64,000 nucleotides of DNA from Azohydromonas caseinilytica (GTDB taxonomy: Bacteria > Pseudomonadota > Gammaproteobacteria > Burkholderiales > Burkholderiaceae_C). Every line of letters begins with the position of its first letter. Position 1 is the stretch's first letter. A program made the translations under genes and the position numbers. The stretch is taken from positions 121,072-185,071 of the forward strand of contig NZ_JABBFW010000010.1 in NCBI RefSeq assembly GCF_012927045.1. The letters are read 5' to 3'. Shown one piece after another: positions 16,649 through 24,829 of the stretch. The notes under the pieces were generated by a model that saw only the letters and a list, made by a program, of their open reading frames with translations, ran no database searches and was not told the origin of the DNA.

Positions 16649-17350
16649 TCAGGCCGCGTCCAGCACCCGCTGCGCCACCGGCGCCGCCAGGCGCCGGCCG
16701 CCGCGCTCGGCGCCGTCCAGGGCGCGCCGGTCCTCGGTGGGCGTGTGCGCCAGCGCCTCGCGCAGCGCGGCGGCCAGGTCACCCTCCCACAGCGCGCGCA
16801 CGCCGCCCATGGCCACGTAGTTCGCCACGCCCGGCGCGAACACCGGGTTCGATTGGGACAGCGCTTCCAGCAGCTCCGGCGCCAGCTTGGTCACGCGCGC
16901 CATGGCCGGGATGCGCATGACGCGGATCTCGGCTTCCGGCAGCGCGTAGCAGGCGTCGGCGATCAGCCCCGAGGTGATGAAGCCGCCCGACAGCGCCTGG
17001 TCATACACCAGCCCGATGACGCGGTGCCCGCGCCGGCGCGCCTGGTCGATGCACATGCCCAGATGCGCCATGGCGCGGTTGATGCCCAGCAGCTCGTCGC
17101 GCCGGCGCAGCTGCTGGCCCTGCGTGTCAATCAACAAGAGGATCGGCCGCCCCGGGTGCTGCGCCATCGTGTCCAGCACCACGCGCGCCTGGGCCAGCGC
17201 CACCTTGACGCCGATGGGCGCGTGGTTCGTGGTGCCCACCACCGTCAGCGGCGTGCCGTCGAAGCTCACCGTGCCCTGTAGGAAGTCGCCTTCGGCGGCG
17301 ATGCCGTGGCCCTCGCCGAACAGGCGCGTCGCCAGCGTGTTCCAGTCCAT
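16649..17350 (-). CDS. mdcE: Malonate decarboxylase gamma subunit
   Basis: A 233-residue MdcE, which with MdcD forms the carboxyltransferase-like part that decarboxylates malonyl-S-ACP to acetyl-S-ACP. The crotonase-like fold shows as VVGTTNHAPIGVKVALAQA, ILLLIDTQGQQLRRRDELLGIN and DQALSGGFITSGLIADACYALP. Family length is about 230-265. SD AAGGAGG precedes the ATG at 17350, 13 bp after the mdcD stop. Confidence 0.93.
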   Translation of the reverse strand: MDWNTLATRLFGEGHGIAAEGDFLQGTVSFDGTPLTVVGTTNHAPIGVKVALAQARVVLDTMAQHPGRPILLLIDTQGQQLRRRDELLGINRAMAHLGMCIDQARRRGHRVIGLVYDQALSGGFITSGLIADACYALPEAEIRVMRIPAMARVTKLAPELLEALSQSNPVFAPGVANYVAMGGVRALWEGDLAAALREALAHTPTEDRRALDGAERGGRRLAAPVAQRVLDAA

Positions 17351-17363
17351 GGGTGTTCCTCCT

Positions 17364-18242
17364 TCAGGCCGCGCGCAGCGCGCGCACGCCATCCACGTCC
17401 AGATCCGGCACGCGCGCCGGCTCGGCAATGCCAAGGCTCCGCCACAGTGTGATGGCTTCCTCGTCCCCGTCCAGCCCTTCGGGCAGCCGGTTCAAACGCT
17501 CGCTCAGCAACGCATGCTCGGCTTCCAGCGCCTCCAGCGTCATCGGCCGGCGCTGGTCCAGCGCGGCGAGGGCGGCGGCGCGGAAGGCGGCCACGTCGTC
17601 CTCCACCAGCAGGTCGCAGTCGCCGCTGAGCCAGCGGTGCTTGCCGCCGGTGGTGCGCCACACCAGGGCGCGGTCGCGGGCATCGAACTCCTCCACGCCG
17701 TGCGAGGCCTCGATCACTTCCGGCCCCGACATCGCCAGGCGGCCCACGTCGCTCATCACCACGAAGTCGGTGCAGCGCGCCACGATGCCCATGCCGCCGA
17801 AGCAGCCGTTGGCGCTGCCGATGAGCACGATCACCGGGATGCCGGCGGCGCGCACGTCCAGCACGGCGCGCATCACCTCCGACACCGCGATCAGACCGGC
17901 ATTGGCCTCGTGCAGCCGCACGCCGCCGGAATCGGCCAGCAGCAGCACCGCGTCGGGCCGGTCGCGCAGCGCGCGCCGCAGCATGCCGACCAGCTTGGCG
18001 CCATGCACCTCGCCCACGCCGCCGCCCATGAAGCCGCCCTCCTGCGCCGCGACGAACACCGGCCGGCCGTCCAGCCGCGCACGGCCCACCGCCACGCCGT
18101 CGTCGAAGGACTTGGGCACGCCCAGCTGCGCCAGGTGCGGGCTGCTCACCCGCTCGGCCGGCGGCAGCCACTCGTGAAAGCTGCCTGCGTCGAACAGACG
18201 CGCCAGGCGCTCGCGCGCCGGGCATTCGGCGTAACTGATCAT
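17364..18242 (-). CDS. mdcD: Malonate decarboxylase beta subunit
   Basis: A 292-residue MdcD, related to acetyl-CoA carboxylase carboxyltransferase. Visible segments are the N-terminal ECPARERLARLFDAGSFHEWL, the oxyanion-type EGGFMGGGVGEVHGAK, LLADSGGVRLHEANAGLIA and GSANGCFGGMGIVARCTD. It carries out the decarboxylation step with MdcE. The start overlaps the mdcC stop by four bases (18239-18242), consistent with coupled translation and fixed subunit ratios. Confidence 0.94.
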   Translation of the reverse strand: MISYAECPARERLARLFDAGSFHEWLPPAERVSSPHLAQLGVPKSFDDGVAVGRARLDGRPVFVAAQEGGFMGGGVGEVHGAKLVGMLRRALRDRPDAVLLLADSGGVRLHEANAGLIAVSEVMRAVLDVRAAGIPVIVLIGSANGCFGGMGIVARCTDFVVMSDVGRLAMSGPEVIEASHGVEEFDARDRALVWRTTGGKHRWLSGDCDLLVEDDVAAFRAAALAALDQRRPMTLEALEAEHALLSERLNRLPEGLDGDEEAITLWRSLGIAEPARVPDLDVDGVRALRAA

Positions 18243-18571
18243 GGTTGACTCCCCTGGGGCAGCTCGGCCACGGCCTGGTCGAGCCGCAGGCTCACCACCG
18301 CGGGCGTCGCGCCCATGTCGTTGATGGAGATGCGCACCCCGGCCAGCGGGTGGCGGGCGTGGAAATCGTCGAGCACGGCCTGCCAGATCGGGCCGAAGCC
18401 GCGCGCGGAGGTTTCGACGTGCACGCTGCACGCGTCGCCGCCGGCGGGTTCGAGCATCACCTCCAGGTTGCCGGAACCGACGACGCCGACCAGCACCGGC
18501 GCGAATGGGCCGGCAATGCGCTGGCCCTGGTAGCTGAAATCCAGGCTTTCGATGCCTGCGTGAAGGCTCAT
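18239..18571 (-). CDS. mdcC: Malonate decarboxylase acyl carrier protein (delta)
   Basis: A 110-residue acyl carrier subunit. The attachment serine for the phosphoribosyl-dephospho-CoA group is Ser33 in VGVVGSGNLEVMLE, matching the family pattern. It carries the acetyl or malonyl group between MdcA, MdcD/E and MdcH. It lies 16 bp after the mdcA stop and overlaps mdcD. The length is normal. Confidence 0.94.
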   Translation of the reverse strand: MSLHAGIESLDFSYQGQRIAGPFAPVLVGVVGSGNLEVMLEPAGGDACSVHVETSARGFGPIWQAVLDDFHARHPLAGVRISINDMGATPAVVSLRLDQAVAELPQGSQP

Positions 18572-18587
18572 GAATCGGTCCTCCGGT

Positions 18588-20276
18588 TCACCAGTTGCGG
18601 AAGCGCTTCGGCGGCTGGTAGAGGCCGCCCGAGGCGCGCACCAGGTCGCGCATGGAGCGCGCGGCGAGCAGGTTGCGGGTGGCGTCGCGCGGGTCGATGC
18701 CCAGGTCCTGCGGGCGGCGGATCACGCCGCGGTCGCGCAGGTTCTCCACCATGCGCTTGTCGCGGCCCAGGCCGACGGCGGTGTAGCCCGCCACGCCGCG
18801 GATGGCCTGCGCCCGCTCCTCGTCGCTGCGGCACAAGAGCAAGTTGGCGATGCCCTCCTCGGTGAGGATGTGGGTCACGTCCTCGCCGTAGATCATGATC
18901 GGCGGCAGCTCCATGCCCGCCTGCTCCGCCAGCTGCCAGGCATCGAGCGTCTCGACGAAGGCGGGCTGCATGTGCTCTCTGAAAGTTTCGACCATCTGCA
19001 CGACCAGCTTCTGGCCGCGCGGCGTGCCGGCGGCGCCGCCGCGGCCGGCGCGGGCCTCGCGCCCGGCGCGTAGCCAGGCCGGGCTCACGTGCCGGCGCCC
19101 GCGCGCATCGGCGCCCATGTTGGGCGCGCCGCCGAAGCCGGCAATGCGGCCCAGCGTGGCGGTGGAGCTGTTGCCGTCCAGGTCGATCTGCAGCGTGGAG
19201 CCAATGAACAGGTCGCAGGCGTAGTGGCCCGCGGCCTGGCAGAAGGCACGGTTGCTTCTGAGCGAGCCATCGGGCCCGGTGAAGAACACGTCGGAGCGGG
19301 CACGGATGTAGTCCTCCATGCCCAGCTCGGAACCGAAGGAGTGGATCGACTCCACCCAGCCGGCCTCGATGGCCGGGATCAGCGCCGGGTGCGGATTCAA
19401 GGCCCAGTGCTTGCAGATCTTGCCCTTGAGCCCCAGCGCCTCGCCGTAGGTGGGCAGCAGCAGCTCGATGGCCGCGGTGTCGAAGCCGATGCCGTGGTTG
19501 AGGCGCTGCACGCCGTACTCGGCATAGATGCCCTTGAGGGCCATCATCGCCATCAGCACCTGGATCTCGCTGATCTGCGCCGGGTCGCGCGTGAACAGCG
19601 GCTCGATGAAGTTGGGCCGCGGCGCCTTGACCACGAAGCTGACCCAGTCGGCCGGGATGTCGATGCGCGGCAGCGTGGTGGTGGCACCGTCCACCAGCTC
19701 ATTGACCTGCGCGATGACGATGCCGCCCGAGAAGGCCGTGGCCTCGACGATGGCGGGCGTGTCCTCGGTGTTGGGCCCGGTGTAGAGATTGCCCTGCGCG
19801 TCGGCCGCCTGCGCCGCCACCAGCGCCACCTTGGGCGTGAGGTCCACGAAGTAGCGCGAGAACAGCTCCAGGTAGGTGTGGATCGCGCCGATCTCGATGC
19901 GCCCGGCCGAGACGAGCTTGGCCAGCCGCGCCCCTTGCGGGCCGGAGAAGCTGAAGTCCAGCTTGGCGGCGATGCCGTTCTCGAACACGTCCAGGTGCTC
20001 GGGCAGCGCCAGCACCGACTGCACCATGTGCAGGCCGTGCACGCGCGCCGGGTCCAGCTGCACCAGCGCCTGGGCCAGGAAGTCGGCCTGCTTCTGGTTG
20101 TTGCCTTCGAGGCAGACGCGGTCGCGGGGCTCGATCACGGCTTCGAGCAGCCCGGTGATGGCGTCGGTGACGGCGAGCTTGCCGCGCAGCCGCGGGCCGA
20201 GGGCCTGGGCGGCGCGCGCCAGGCGCGCGGCCCGGTTGTCCGCCCGGGTGGTCCATGAGGTGGTGGTCATCGGCAT
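18588..20276 (-). CDS. mdcA: Malonate decarboxylase alpha subunit (ACP transferase)
   Basis: A 562-residue MdcA, which exchanges acetyl for malonyl on MdcC, freeing acetate. Recognisable family segments are the N-terminal WTTRADNRAARL, LLEAVIEPRDRVCLEGNNQK, the central NPHPALIPAIEAGW and HSFGSELGMEDY, and GRIAGFGGAPNMG. Usual length is about 550. It is the first mdc structural gene, 40 bp after the transporter stop, so transporter and enzyme are probably one transcript. ATG 20276 or an ATG two codons later (20270) are equally possible. Confidence 0.95.
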   Translation of the reverse strand: MPMTTTSWTTRADNRAARLARAAQALGPRLRGKLAVTDAITGLLEAVIEPRDRVCLEGNNQKQADFLAQALVQLDPARVHGLHMVQSVLALPEHLDVFENGIAAKLDFSFSGPQGARLAKLVSAGRIEIGAIHTYLELFSRYFVDLTPKVALVAAQAADAQGNLYTGPNTEDTPAIVEATAFSGGIVIAQVNELVDGATTTLPRIDIPADWVSFVVKAPRPNFIEPLFTRDPAQISEIQVLMAMMALKGIYAEYGVQRLNHGIGFDTAAIELLLPTYGEALGLKGKICKHWALNPHPALIPAIEAGWVESIHSFGSELGMEDYIRARSDVFFTGPDGSLRSNRAFCQAAGHYACDLFIGSTLQIDLDGNSSTATLGRIAGFGGAPNMGADARGRRHVSPAWLRAGREARAGRGGAAGTPRGQKLVVQMVETFREHMQPAFVETLDAWQLAEQAGMELPPIMIYGEDVTHILTEEGIANLLLCRSDEERAQAIRGVAGYTAVGLGRDKRMVENLRDRGVIRRPQDLGIDPRDATRNLLAARSMRDLVRASGGLYQPPKRFRNW

Positions 20277-20316
20277 GAGCCTGGGTTGAGGAGTGGAAAG
20301 GAGCGGCGCGCGGCGG

Positions 20317-21690
20317 TCACAGCACCACGAAGAGCAGCCACACGACGACCGGCGCGATCACGGTGACGGCGGCGCCGTAGACCAGCAGCTTGCGGAAGAA
20401 GGCGTCACGGTCCACCCCCTTGGCGTTGGCCAGCACCAGCGCGCCGTTGGTGGAGAAGGGGCTGACGTCCACGATGGTCGAGGACACCGCCATGGCGGCG
20501 ATGAAGCCGATGGCCCCGACGCCGCCGTCGCCCTGCAGGAAGGGCACCGCCAGCGGAATGAGCGAGCCCAGCACCGCGGTGGAGGAAGCGAAGGCGGAGA
20601 TCACCGCGCCCACCACGCACAGCAGCAGCGCGGCCATCAGCGGCGAGCTGAATGCCGCCACGCTGTCGCCGACCCAGGCGATGGTGCCCATCTTCTCCAT
20701 CACGGCCACGTAGGTGCTCACGCCCACGATCAGCATGATCTCGGGCCACGACACCTGCCCCAGCGCCGCTTTCTGCAGGTTGGGCTGCAGCAGGCTCAGC
20801 AGCAGGCCGATGCTGATGGAGACGAAGCCGATGTCGAGCTTGTAGACCAGCGTCAGCACCGCCAGCGCCACCAGGCCCAGCGCGGTGATGACCTGGTAGA
20901 TGCGCGCGCCGGTGGCCTGGGGCGTGCCGTCCTCCTTGATCAATGTGGAGTCGCCCTGCGCGACGCGCTGCACCTCGGTGACAGCCTCGGCTTCGGCGTC
21001 GCCGAAGACCTGCGCGCCGGACTGGGCGTGCGTCACTTGCGGAATCTGGTCCAGCAGCGAGTTGGTGAACTGTGCTGGTTGCTTGCGCATCAGCTTCGGG
21101 CCGCCCATGAGCAGGAACAGGCCCAGCGCCACGGCGAAGTTGATGCCGAAGCTCGCCAGCATGGTGGCCATCTCGCTCAGCGGCAGGCCGGCCTTGGCCA
21201 CGATCTTGTTGGTGATGCCGCCATAGATGCTGATGGGCGAGAAGCCGCCGGCCTGCGCGCCGTGAATGACCATGAGGCCCATCATCAGCGGATTGATGCC
21301 GTGCCGGGCGGCAAAGCCCAGGGCGATGGGGGCGATGATCGCCACCGCCGCCGGGCTGACCGCACCCACCGCCGTCAGGCCCGCGGCGATGAGGAACATG
21401 ATCCACGGGATGGCGGCCAGGCGCCCGCGCACCGCGCGCACCGCCAGGCCCACCAGCCAGTCGATGGTGCCGTTGTTCTGCGCCAGGGCGAACAGGTAGG
21501 TGATGCCGGCCAGCGTCAGGAACAGGTCGGCCGGGAAGCCGCCCAGGATGGCCTTGGCGTTCAGGCCGGCCACCAGCGTGCCGACCAGGAAGGCCCCGAC
21601 GAAGGCGAGCACGCCCATGTTGATCGGCAGCGCGGTGGCCACCACGAACATCGCGCCCAGCGGGGCGATGGACAGCCAGTGCAGGTTCAT
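20317..21690 (-). CDS. MatC-type malonate/dicarboxylate transporter
   Basis: A 457-residue integral membrane protein with about 11-12 hydrophobic segments, related to MatC/ion-transporter-superfamily carriers. The N-terminal IAPLGAMFVVATALPINMGVLAFVGAFLVG region corresponds to the MatC N-terminal domain, and MGLMVIHGAQAGGFSPISIYGG and STIVDVSPFSTNGALVLANA are the two re-entrant-like signature loops. Its position between the LysR gene and mdcA points strongly to malonate uptake. ATG 21690 is preceded by GGAGA and by the promoter at 21743-21771. Confidence 0.88.
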   Translation of the reverse strand: MNLHWLSIAPLGAMFVVATALPINMGVLAFVGAFLVGTLVAGLNAKAILGGFPADLFLTLAGITYLFALAQNNGTIDWLVGLAVRAVRGRLAAIPWIMFLIAAGLTAVGAVSPAAVAIIAPIALGFAARHGINPLMMGLMVIHGAQAGGFSPISIYGGITNKIVAKAGLPLSEMATMLASFGINFAVALGLFLLMGGPKLMRKQPAQFTNSLLDQIPQVTHAQSGAQVFGDAEAEAVTEVQRVAQGDSTLIKEDGTPQATGARIYQVITALGLVALAVLTLVYKLDIGFVSISIGLLLSLLQPNLQKAALGQVSWPEIMLIVGVSTYVAVMEKMGTIAWVGDSVAAFSSPLMAALLLCVVGAVISAFASSTAVLGSLIPLAVPFLQGDGGVGAIGFIAAMAVSSTIVDVSPFSTNGALVLANAKGVDRDAFFRKLLVYGAAVTVIAPVVVWLLFVVL

Positions 21691-21742
21691 AAGCTTTGTC
21701 TCCGGTTGGTCGCGGCTGTGCCGCTGGGCTCTTGTGTCGACA

Positions 21743-21771
21743 AAGGTACGAGCCACACCCCGCACAATCAA
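21743..21771 (-). promoter_or_regulatory. Sigma-70 promoter of the malonate operon
   Basis: On the minus strand there is TTGATT (-35; plus positions 21766-21771), an exact 17-bp spacer and TACCTT (-10; 21743-21748). It lies about 55 bp upstream of the transporter ATG. The predicted transcription start is near 21736. Confidence 0.6.
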
Positions 21772-21785
21772 TGAAGCTGCCGGCG

Positions 21786-21812
21786 CGATCGTTACGCCGG
21801 CCGTAACGATCG
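21786..21812. promoter_or_regulatory. LysR-type operator (T-N11-A palindrome) upstream of matC-mdc
   Basis: A perfect inverted repeat CGATCGTTACG (21786-21796), centre CCGGC, CGTAACGATCG (21802-21812). The inner part is T-ACGCCGGCCGT-A (21793-21805), the T-N11-A box of LysR regulators. Its centre is about 63 bp before the predicted start, the position classically held by the LysR recognition site. The LysR gene at 21843 lies immediately upstream. Confidence 0.8.
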
Positions 21813-21842
21813 GGAAACAGTGCGGCGCGCGGCCGACCGCGC

Positions 21843-22757
21843 TCAGCTCAGGTCGGCCTTGCCGGCGCGGCACACGGCCAGCAGCGCCAGCAGGTTGGGG
21901 TCGCGCTCGCGGGTGCGCAGGAAGTGCAGCGCGATGGTCTGGCGGATGCGGTAGCGCTCCTGCAGCGGCACCAGCTGCACGCCAGCGGGCAGCGCGCGCC
22001 GCACGCGTCCGGGCAGCAGCGTGTAGCCCACGCCGCCGTGCACCAGGTTCATGAGCGAGAAGATGTCGCCGGTCTTCATGACCACGTTGGGCGTGTAGCC
22101 GGCAATGCGAAAAGCCTCGACGAAGCCGGTGAAGGTGACGAAGCCCTCGCTGAGGCTGACGAAGCGCTCCTCGGCGCAGGCGCCCAGGTCCACCGCCGGC
22201 ATGTCGGCGTAGCGCGAGCCCACCGGCGCGGCGAAGAAGATGTCGTCCTCGAACAGCGGCTCCATCTCCAGGTCCGGAGCGTGGTCGGGCTGGCCCATCA
22301 GCGCCGCGTCGATGGCGCCCTCGCGCAGCTTCTGCAGCAGGTCCACGTTGGAGCCCAGCACCAGCTCGGTCTGCAATTCGGGGCGGCGCTGCTTGAGCGC
22401 AACCACCATGGTCGGCACCGTGCGGCTGGTGAGCGAGAACAGCGAGCCGATGCGGATGCGGTCCGAGCCGTAGCCCGCGGCCTCGCGCGTGGCGCGGATG
22501 CCCTCGCCCATGCGGCGCAGCACCTCCTGCGCCGTCTCGGCCAGCACGCGCGCGGCCGGCGTGGGCAGCAGGTTGCGGCCCTCGTGCCGGAACAGCGTGC
22601 AGCGCAGCCCCGCCTCCAGCGAATGCAGCGCGCGGTGCACGCTCACGCTGCTGGTCTGCAGCCGCTCCGCGGCACGCGCCAGGTTGCCGGTCTCCATGAA
22701 GGCCAGCAGCACGGCCAGCTTGCGGAAGGTGATGTCTTCGTCGATGGGAGCGCTCAT
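21843..22757 (-). CDS. LysR regulator, probable malonate operon activator
   Basis: A 304-residue LysR-type regulator. The HTH region is TFRKLAVLLAFMETGNLARAAERLQTSSVSVHRALHSLE, followed by a standard effector-binding domain. It is encoded upstream of and in the same direction as the transporter and mdc genes, with 152 bp containing a textbook T-N11-A site between them. By position it corresponds to mdcR of other malonate operons, but I do not assign the symbol because this rests on context. Malonate as co-inducer is inferred. Confidence 0.92.
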   Translation of the reverse strand: MSAPIDEDITFRKLAVLLAFMETGNLARAAERLQTSSVSVHRALHSLEAGLRCTLFRHEGRNLLPTPAARVLAETAQEVLRRMGEGIRATREAAGYGSDRIRIGSLFSLTSRTVPTMVVALKQRRPELQTELVLGSNVDLLQKLREGAIDAALMGQPDHAPDLEMEPLFEDDIFFAAPVGSRYADMPAVDLGACAEERFVSLSEGFVTFTGFVEAFRIAGYTPNVVMKTGDIFSLMNLVHGGVGYTLLPGRVRRALPAGVQLVPLQERYRIRQTIALHFLRTRERDPNLLALLAVCRAGKADLS

Positions 22758-23052
22758 GGGCCCGCATTAGCGCATGTCCGCCGCGACCGGCCCGCCGCGG
22801 TCCCGGGCCGTGCGCGCCCACGCCTCACACCGCAACCGAGTCCAAAGGCGATGAATGGCCAATATATTGAAATATGCGCGCCATCACGCCCCAAATACCT
22901 TACTGACAAAATACTGTATGACCCACGAAACAACCATAGCCAATTATTTCCCCCCTCCGCCCGGAATTGGGGAATTGAATTCTCAAGCAATTTAATAAGC
23001 CCGGCGTAAACTGCAGCCCACCCATGGACATCGGCATTTACTGGAGAGTGTC
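22758..23052. other. AT-rich intergenic patch
   Basis: 295 bp without a gene. The part at about 22850-23005 is markedly AT-richer than the surroundings: AATATATT near 22862, ACAAAATACTGTATG near 22906, CAATTATTTC, GAATTGGGGAATTGAATTC near 22970 and CAATTTAATAAG. It is the shared upstream region of the LysR gene and the PEP-CTERM genes and probably contains the latter's promoter. I found no certain -24/-12 or -35/-10 pair. Confidence 0.5.
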
Positions 23053-23907
23053 ATGCATTTCAGGCTGGCGGGCATGGTGGCTGCGGCTCTGGCACTGGCG
23101 TCAGGCCCGGCGGCATGGGCGGATGTGTCGGTGAGCGCCCGGCTGTCCGAATTCGGCTACAGCCTCATCGATCTGGACCCCTCGGACGGCATCGATCCCG
23201 CCCTGTCTTTTTCCAGCCGGAACTACACCACGCTCAATGTCGTGCGCGAAGGGCCGGCCCAGGGGCGCGATAACCGGATGACCGGGGAAACCATTCAGAA
23301 GCGCGGCTTGTACGACCCGTCCAGTCCCATATTCCGCCATCTGCAAATGTCCCAGACCGGGATAGACGTCGGCCTGTACGGATCGGTGACGGACCACGGC
23401 TTCAACACCTTCCTGCGGGCCCAGGCCCGGCACTCCCGGACCGACCCGTTGTTCGCCGGCTATTTCTACACCTTCAGCTCGCCGGCATTCCGCTTCGAAA
23501 TGAGCCTGACGCCGGCGACCCAGGTGGTGTGGACCGGGGTGCTGGCCGTGTCGGCGCAGCAGACGCTGGGACGGCGCGGCAAGCGGGTCGAGGACAGCAT
23601 CATTGGCGCGAGCCTGGCGCTGACCGACATGGCCAGCGGCTTGGGGCTCGATTTCACCACCCTGGGCATCAATTTGTTGCCCGGCCAGGTCGATACCCGA
23701 AGCGAGGTTTCAGCGGCCACGCTGTCCTTTTCCAACCTGGGCAACGCCATGGCGAATATCCGTCTGACGGGAGAATTCAATACCGAGGGCCAGTCCTTCC
23801 TGCCCGTTCCCGAGCCCGGCACGCCGCTGCTCATGCTGTGTGGCCTGGGCCTGACGGTGGGTGTCGCGGTACGACGCCGGTGCGCCGTCGGCAGCCCGGC
23901 CAGCTGA
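23053..23907 (+). CDS. PEP-CTERM sorted exported protein
   Basis: A 284-residue exported protein. It has an N-terminal signal peptide (MHFRLAGMVAAALALASGPAAWA, cleavage near residue 23), a beta-rich middle, and a C-terminal PEP-CTERM tripartite signal: VPEPGTP, a hydrophobic helix LLMLCGLGLTVGVAV and a basic RRR cluster. Such proteins are processed by exosortase and go to the envelope or exopolysaccharide matrix. No exosortase gene is in this window. ATG 23053 has GGAGAG upstream. Confidence 0.9.
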   Translation: MHFRLAGMVAAALALASGPAAWADVSVSARLSEFGYSLIDLDPSDGIDPALSFSSRNYTTLNVVREGPAQGRDNRMTGETIQKRGLYDPSSPIFRHLQMSQTGIDVGLYGSVTDHGFNTFLRAQARHSRTDPLFAGYFYTFSSPAFRFEMSLTPATQVVWTGVLAVSAQQTLGRRGKRVEDSIIGASLALTDMASGLGLDFTTLGINLLPGQVDTRSEVSAATLSFSNLGNAMANIRLTGEFNTEGQSFLPVPEPGTPLLMLCGLGLTVGVAVRRRCAVGSPAS

Positions 23908-23935
23908 TACGTCTCGATTTGTCAGGAGTGTGGCC

Positions 23936-24826
23936 ATGCAGACATTACTGAGCACGACCGCAGCCGCCTTGGTATTGGCGCTGCCTGGAACAGCCATGGC
24001 CGACATATCCGCCACCGCGCGCGTGGGGAATTTCGGTTTCCGGCTGGTGGATTTGCGGCCCGACGACGGCATGGCGCCGGGCGTGCTTTTCACCACGCGG
24101 CCCCAATTCATCGGAAACATTTCCTCGTCATGGGCGGTGGCGTCCGAGGAGACGGGCGACCTCAATCTCTATGCCGACGAGTTGGCGGGCAACGGCCATA
24201 CGGCGTTCAAGCCTCTGACCGCCCGCGCCGATATTCCCGGCGCCAGCGCCACGACGCGCATGAGCGGCCGCTTCGGCACACCCGCCTCGCGCTTCACCCT
24301 GGTGACCAAGGGCTCGCTGCGCAACGACGCCGACACGCCGCGGACCCGGCTGTTCACCGGCATGGCCATCGCCAGCAGCGACGAGCGCCTGCACTTCGAG
24401 CTCACGCCCTACACGGCGCTGCAGTTCTTCGGCAACGCGCAGGTGGCCGCTGCCAGGACGCTCACCGGACCCGCCACGTTCCAGGAGTTCGCCGAGGCCC
24501 GCGTGGAGGCCCGCTTCACCTCGGCACCGTTCCGGGTCGAGAGCTACCGGCTGTCCGCGGGCGTGAATCCCGACACCGGGCTGCGGCAGGCCGTGAGCCA
24601 GCGCATGCGCTTCGCCTTCACCAACGACACGGCCGAGGCCAACTCCGGCTTCCTGGACTTCGACGTGTTCGTGCGGGGCGAAACCGTCGATCTGCCGGGC
24701 TTCGGATCGCGCCTGCGCATGGCGCAGTTCCCACTGCAGTCCCCGGTGCCGGAGCCCGGCTCCGGCGCGCTGCTGCTGTGCGGATTGGGCCTGGTCGGTG
24801 CCGCGGCGCGGCGGCGCCGGGCCTGA
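23936..24826 (+). CDS. PEP-CTERM sorted exported protein, tandem paralogue
   Basis: A 296-residue exported protein with signal peptide MQTLLSTTAAALVLALPGTAMA and a C-terminal VPEPGSG, LLLCGLGLVGAAA, RRRR sorting signal. The mature N termini of this and the preceding protein align: ADISATARVGNFGFRLVDL versus ADVSVSARLSEFGYSLIDL, followed by P-x-DG. They are therefore diverged tandem duplicates. Role unknown; probably envelope or matrix. The gap between them is 28 bp with an AGGAG site (about 23920), so they are likely co-transcribed. The ATG at 23936 is chosen over in-frame upstream codons because it opens the signal peptide. Confidence 0.9.
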   Translation: MQTLLSTTAAALVLALPGTAMADISATARVGNFGFRLVDLRPDDGMAPGVLFTTRPQFIGNISSSWAVASEETGDLNLYADELAGNGHTAFKPLTARADIPGASATTRMSGRFGTPASRFTLVTKGSLRNDADTPRTRLFTGMAIASSDERLHFELTPYTALQFFGNAQVAAARTLTGPATFQEFAEARVEARFTSAPFRVESYRLSAGVNPDTGLRQAVSQRMRFAFTNDTAEANSGFLDFDVFVRGETVDLPGFGSRLRMAQFPLQSPVPEPGSGALLLCGLGLVGAAARRRRA

Positions 24827-24829
24827 TCG

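Noticed and set aside
21786..21812. Rho-independent terminator after the LysR gene
   Set aside because: The 11-bp palindrome has no T tract and contains a T-N11-A box at the right distance from a promoter, so an operator fits better.
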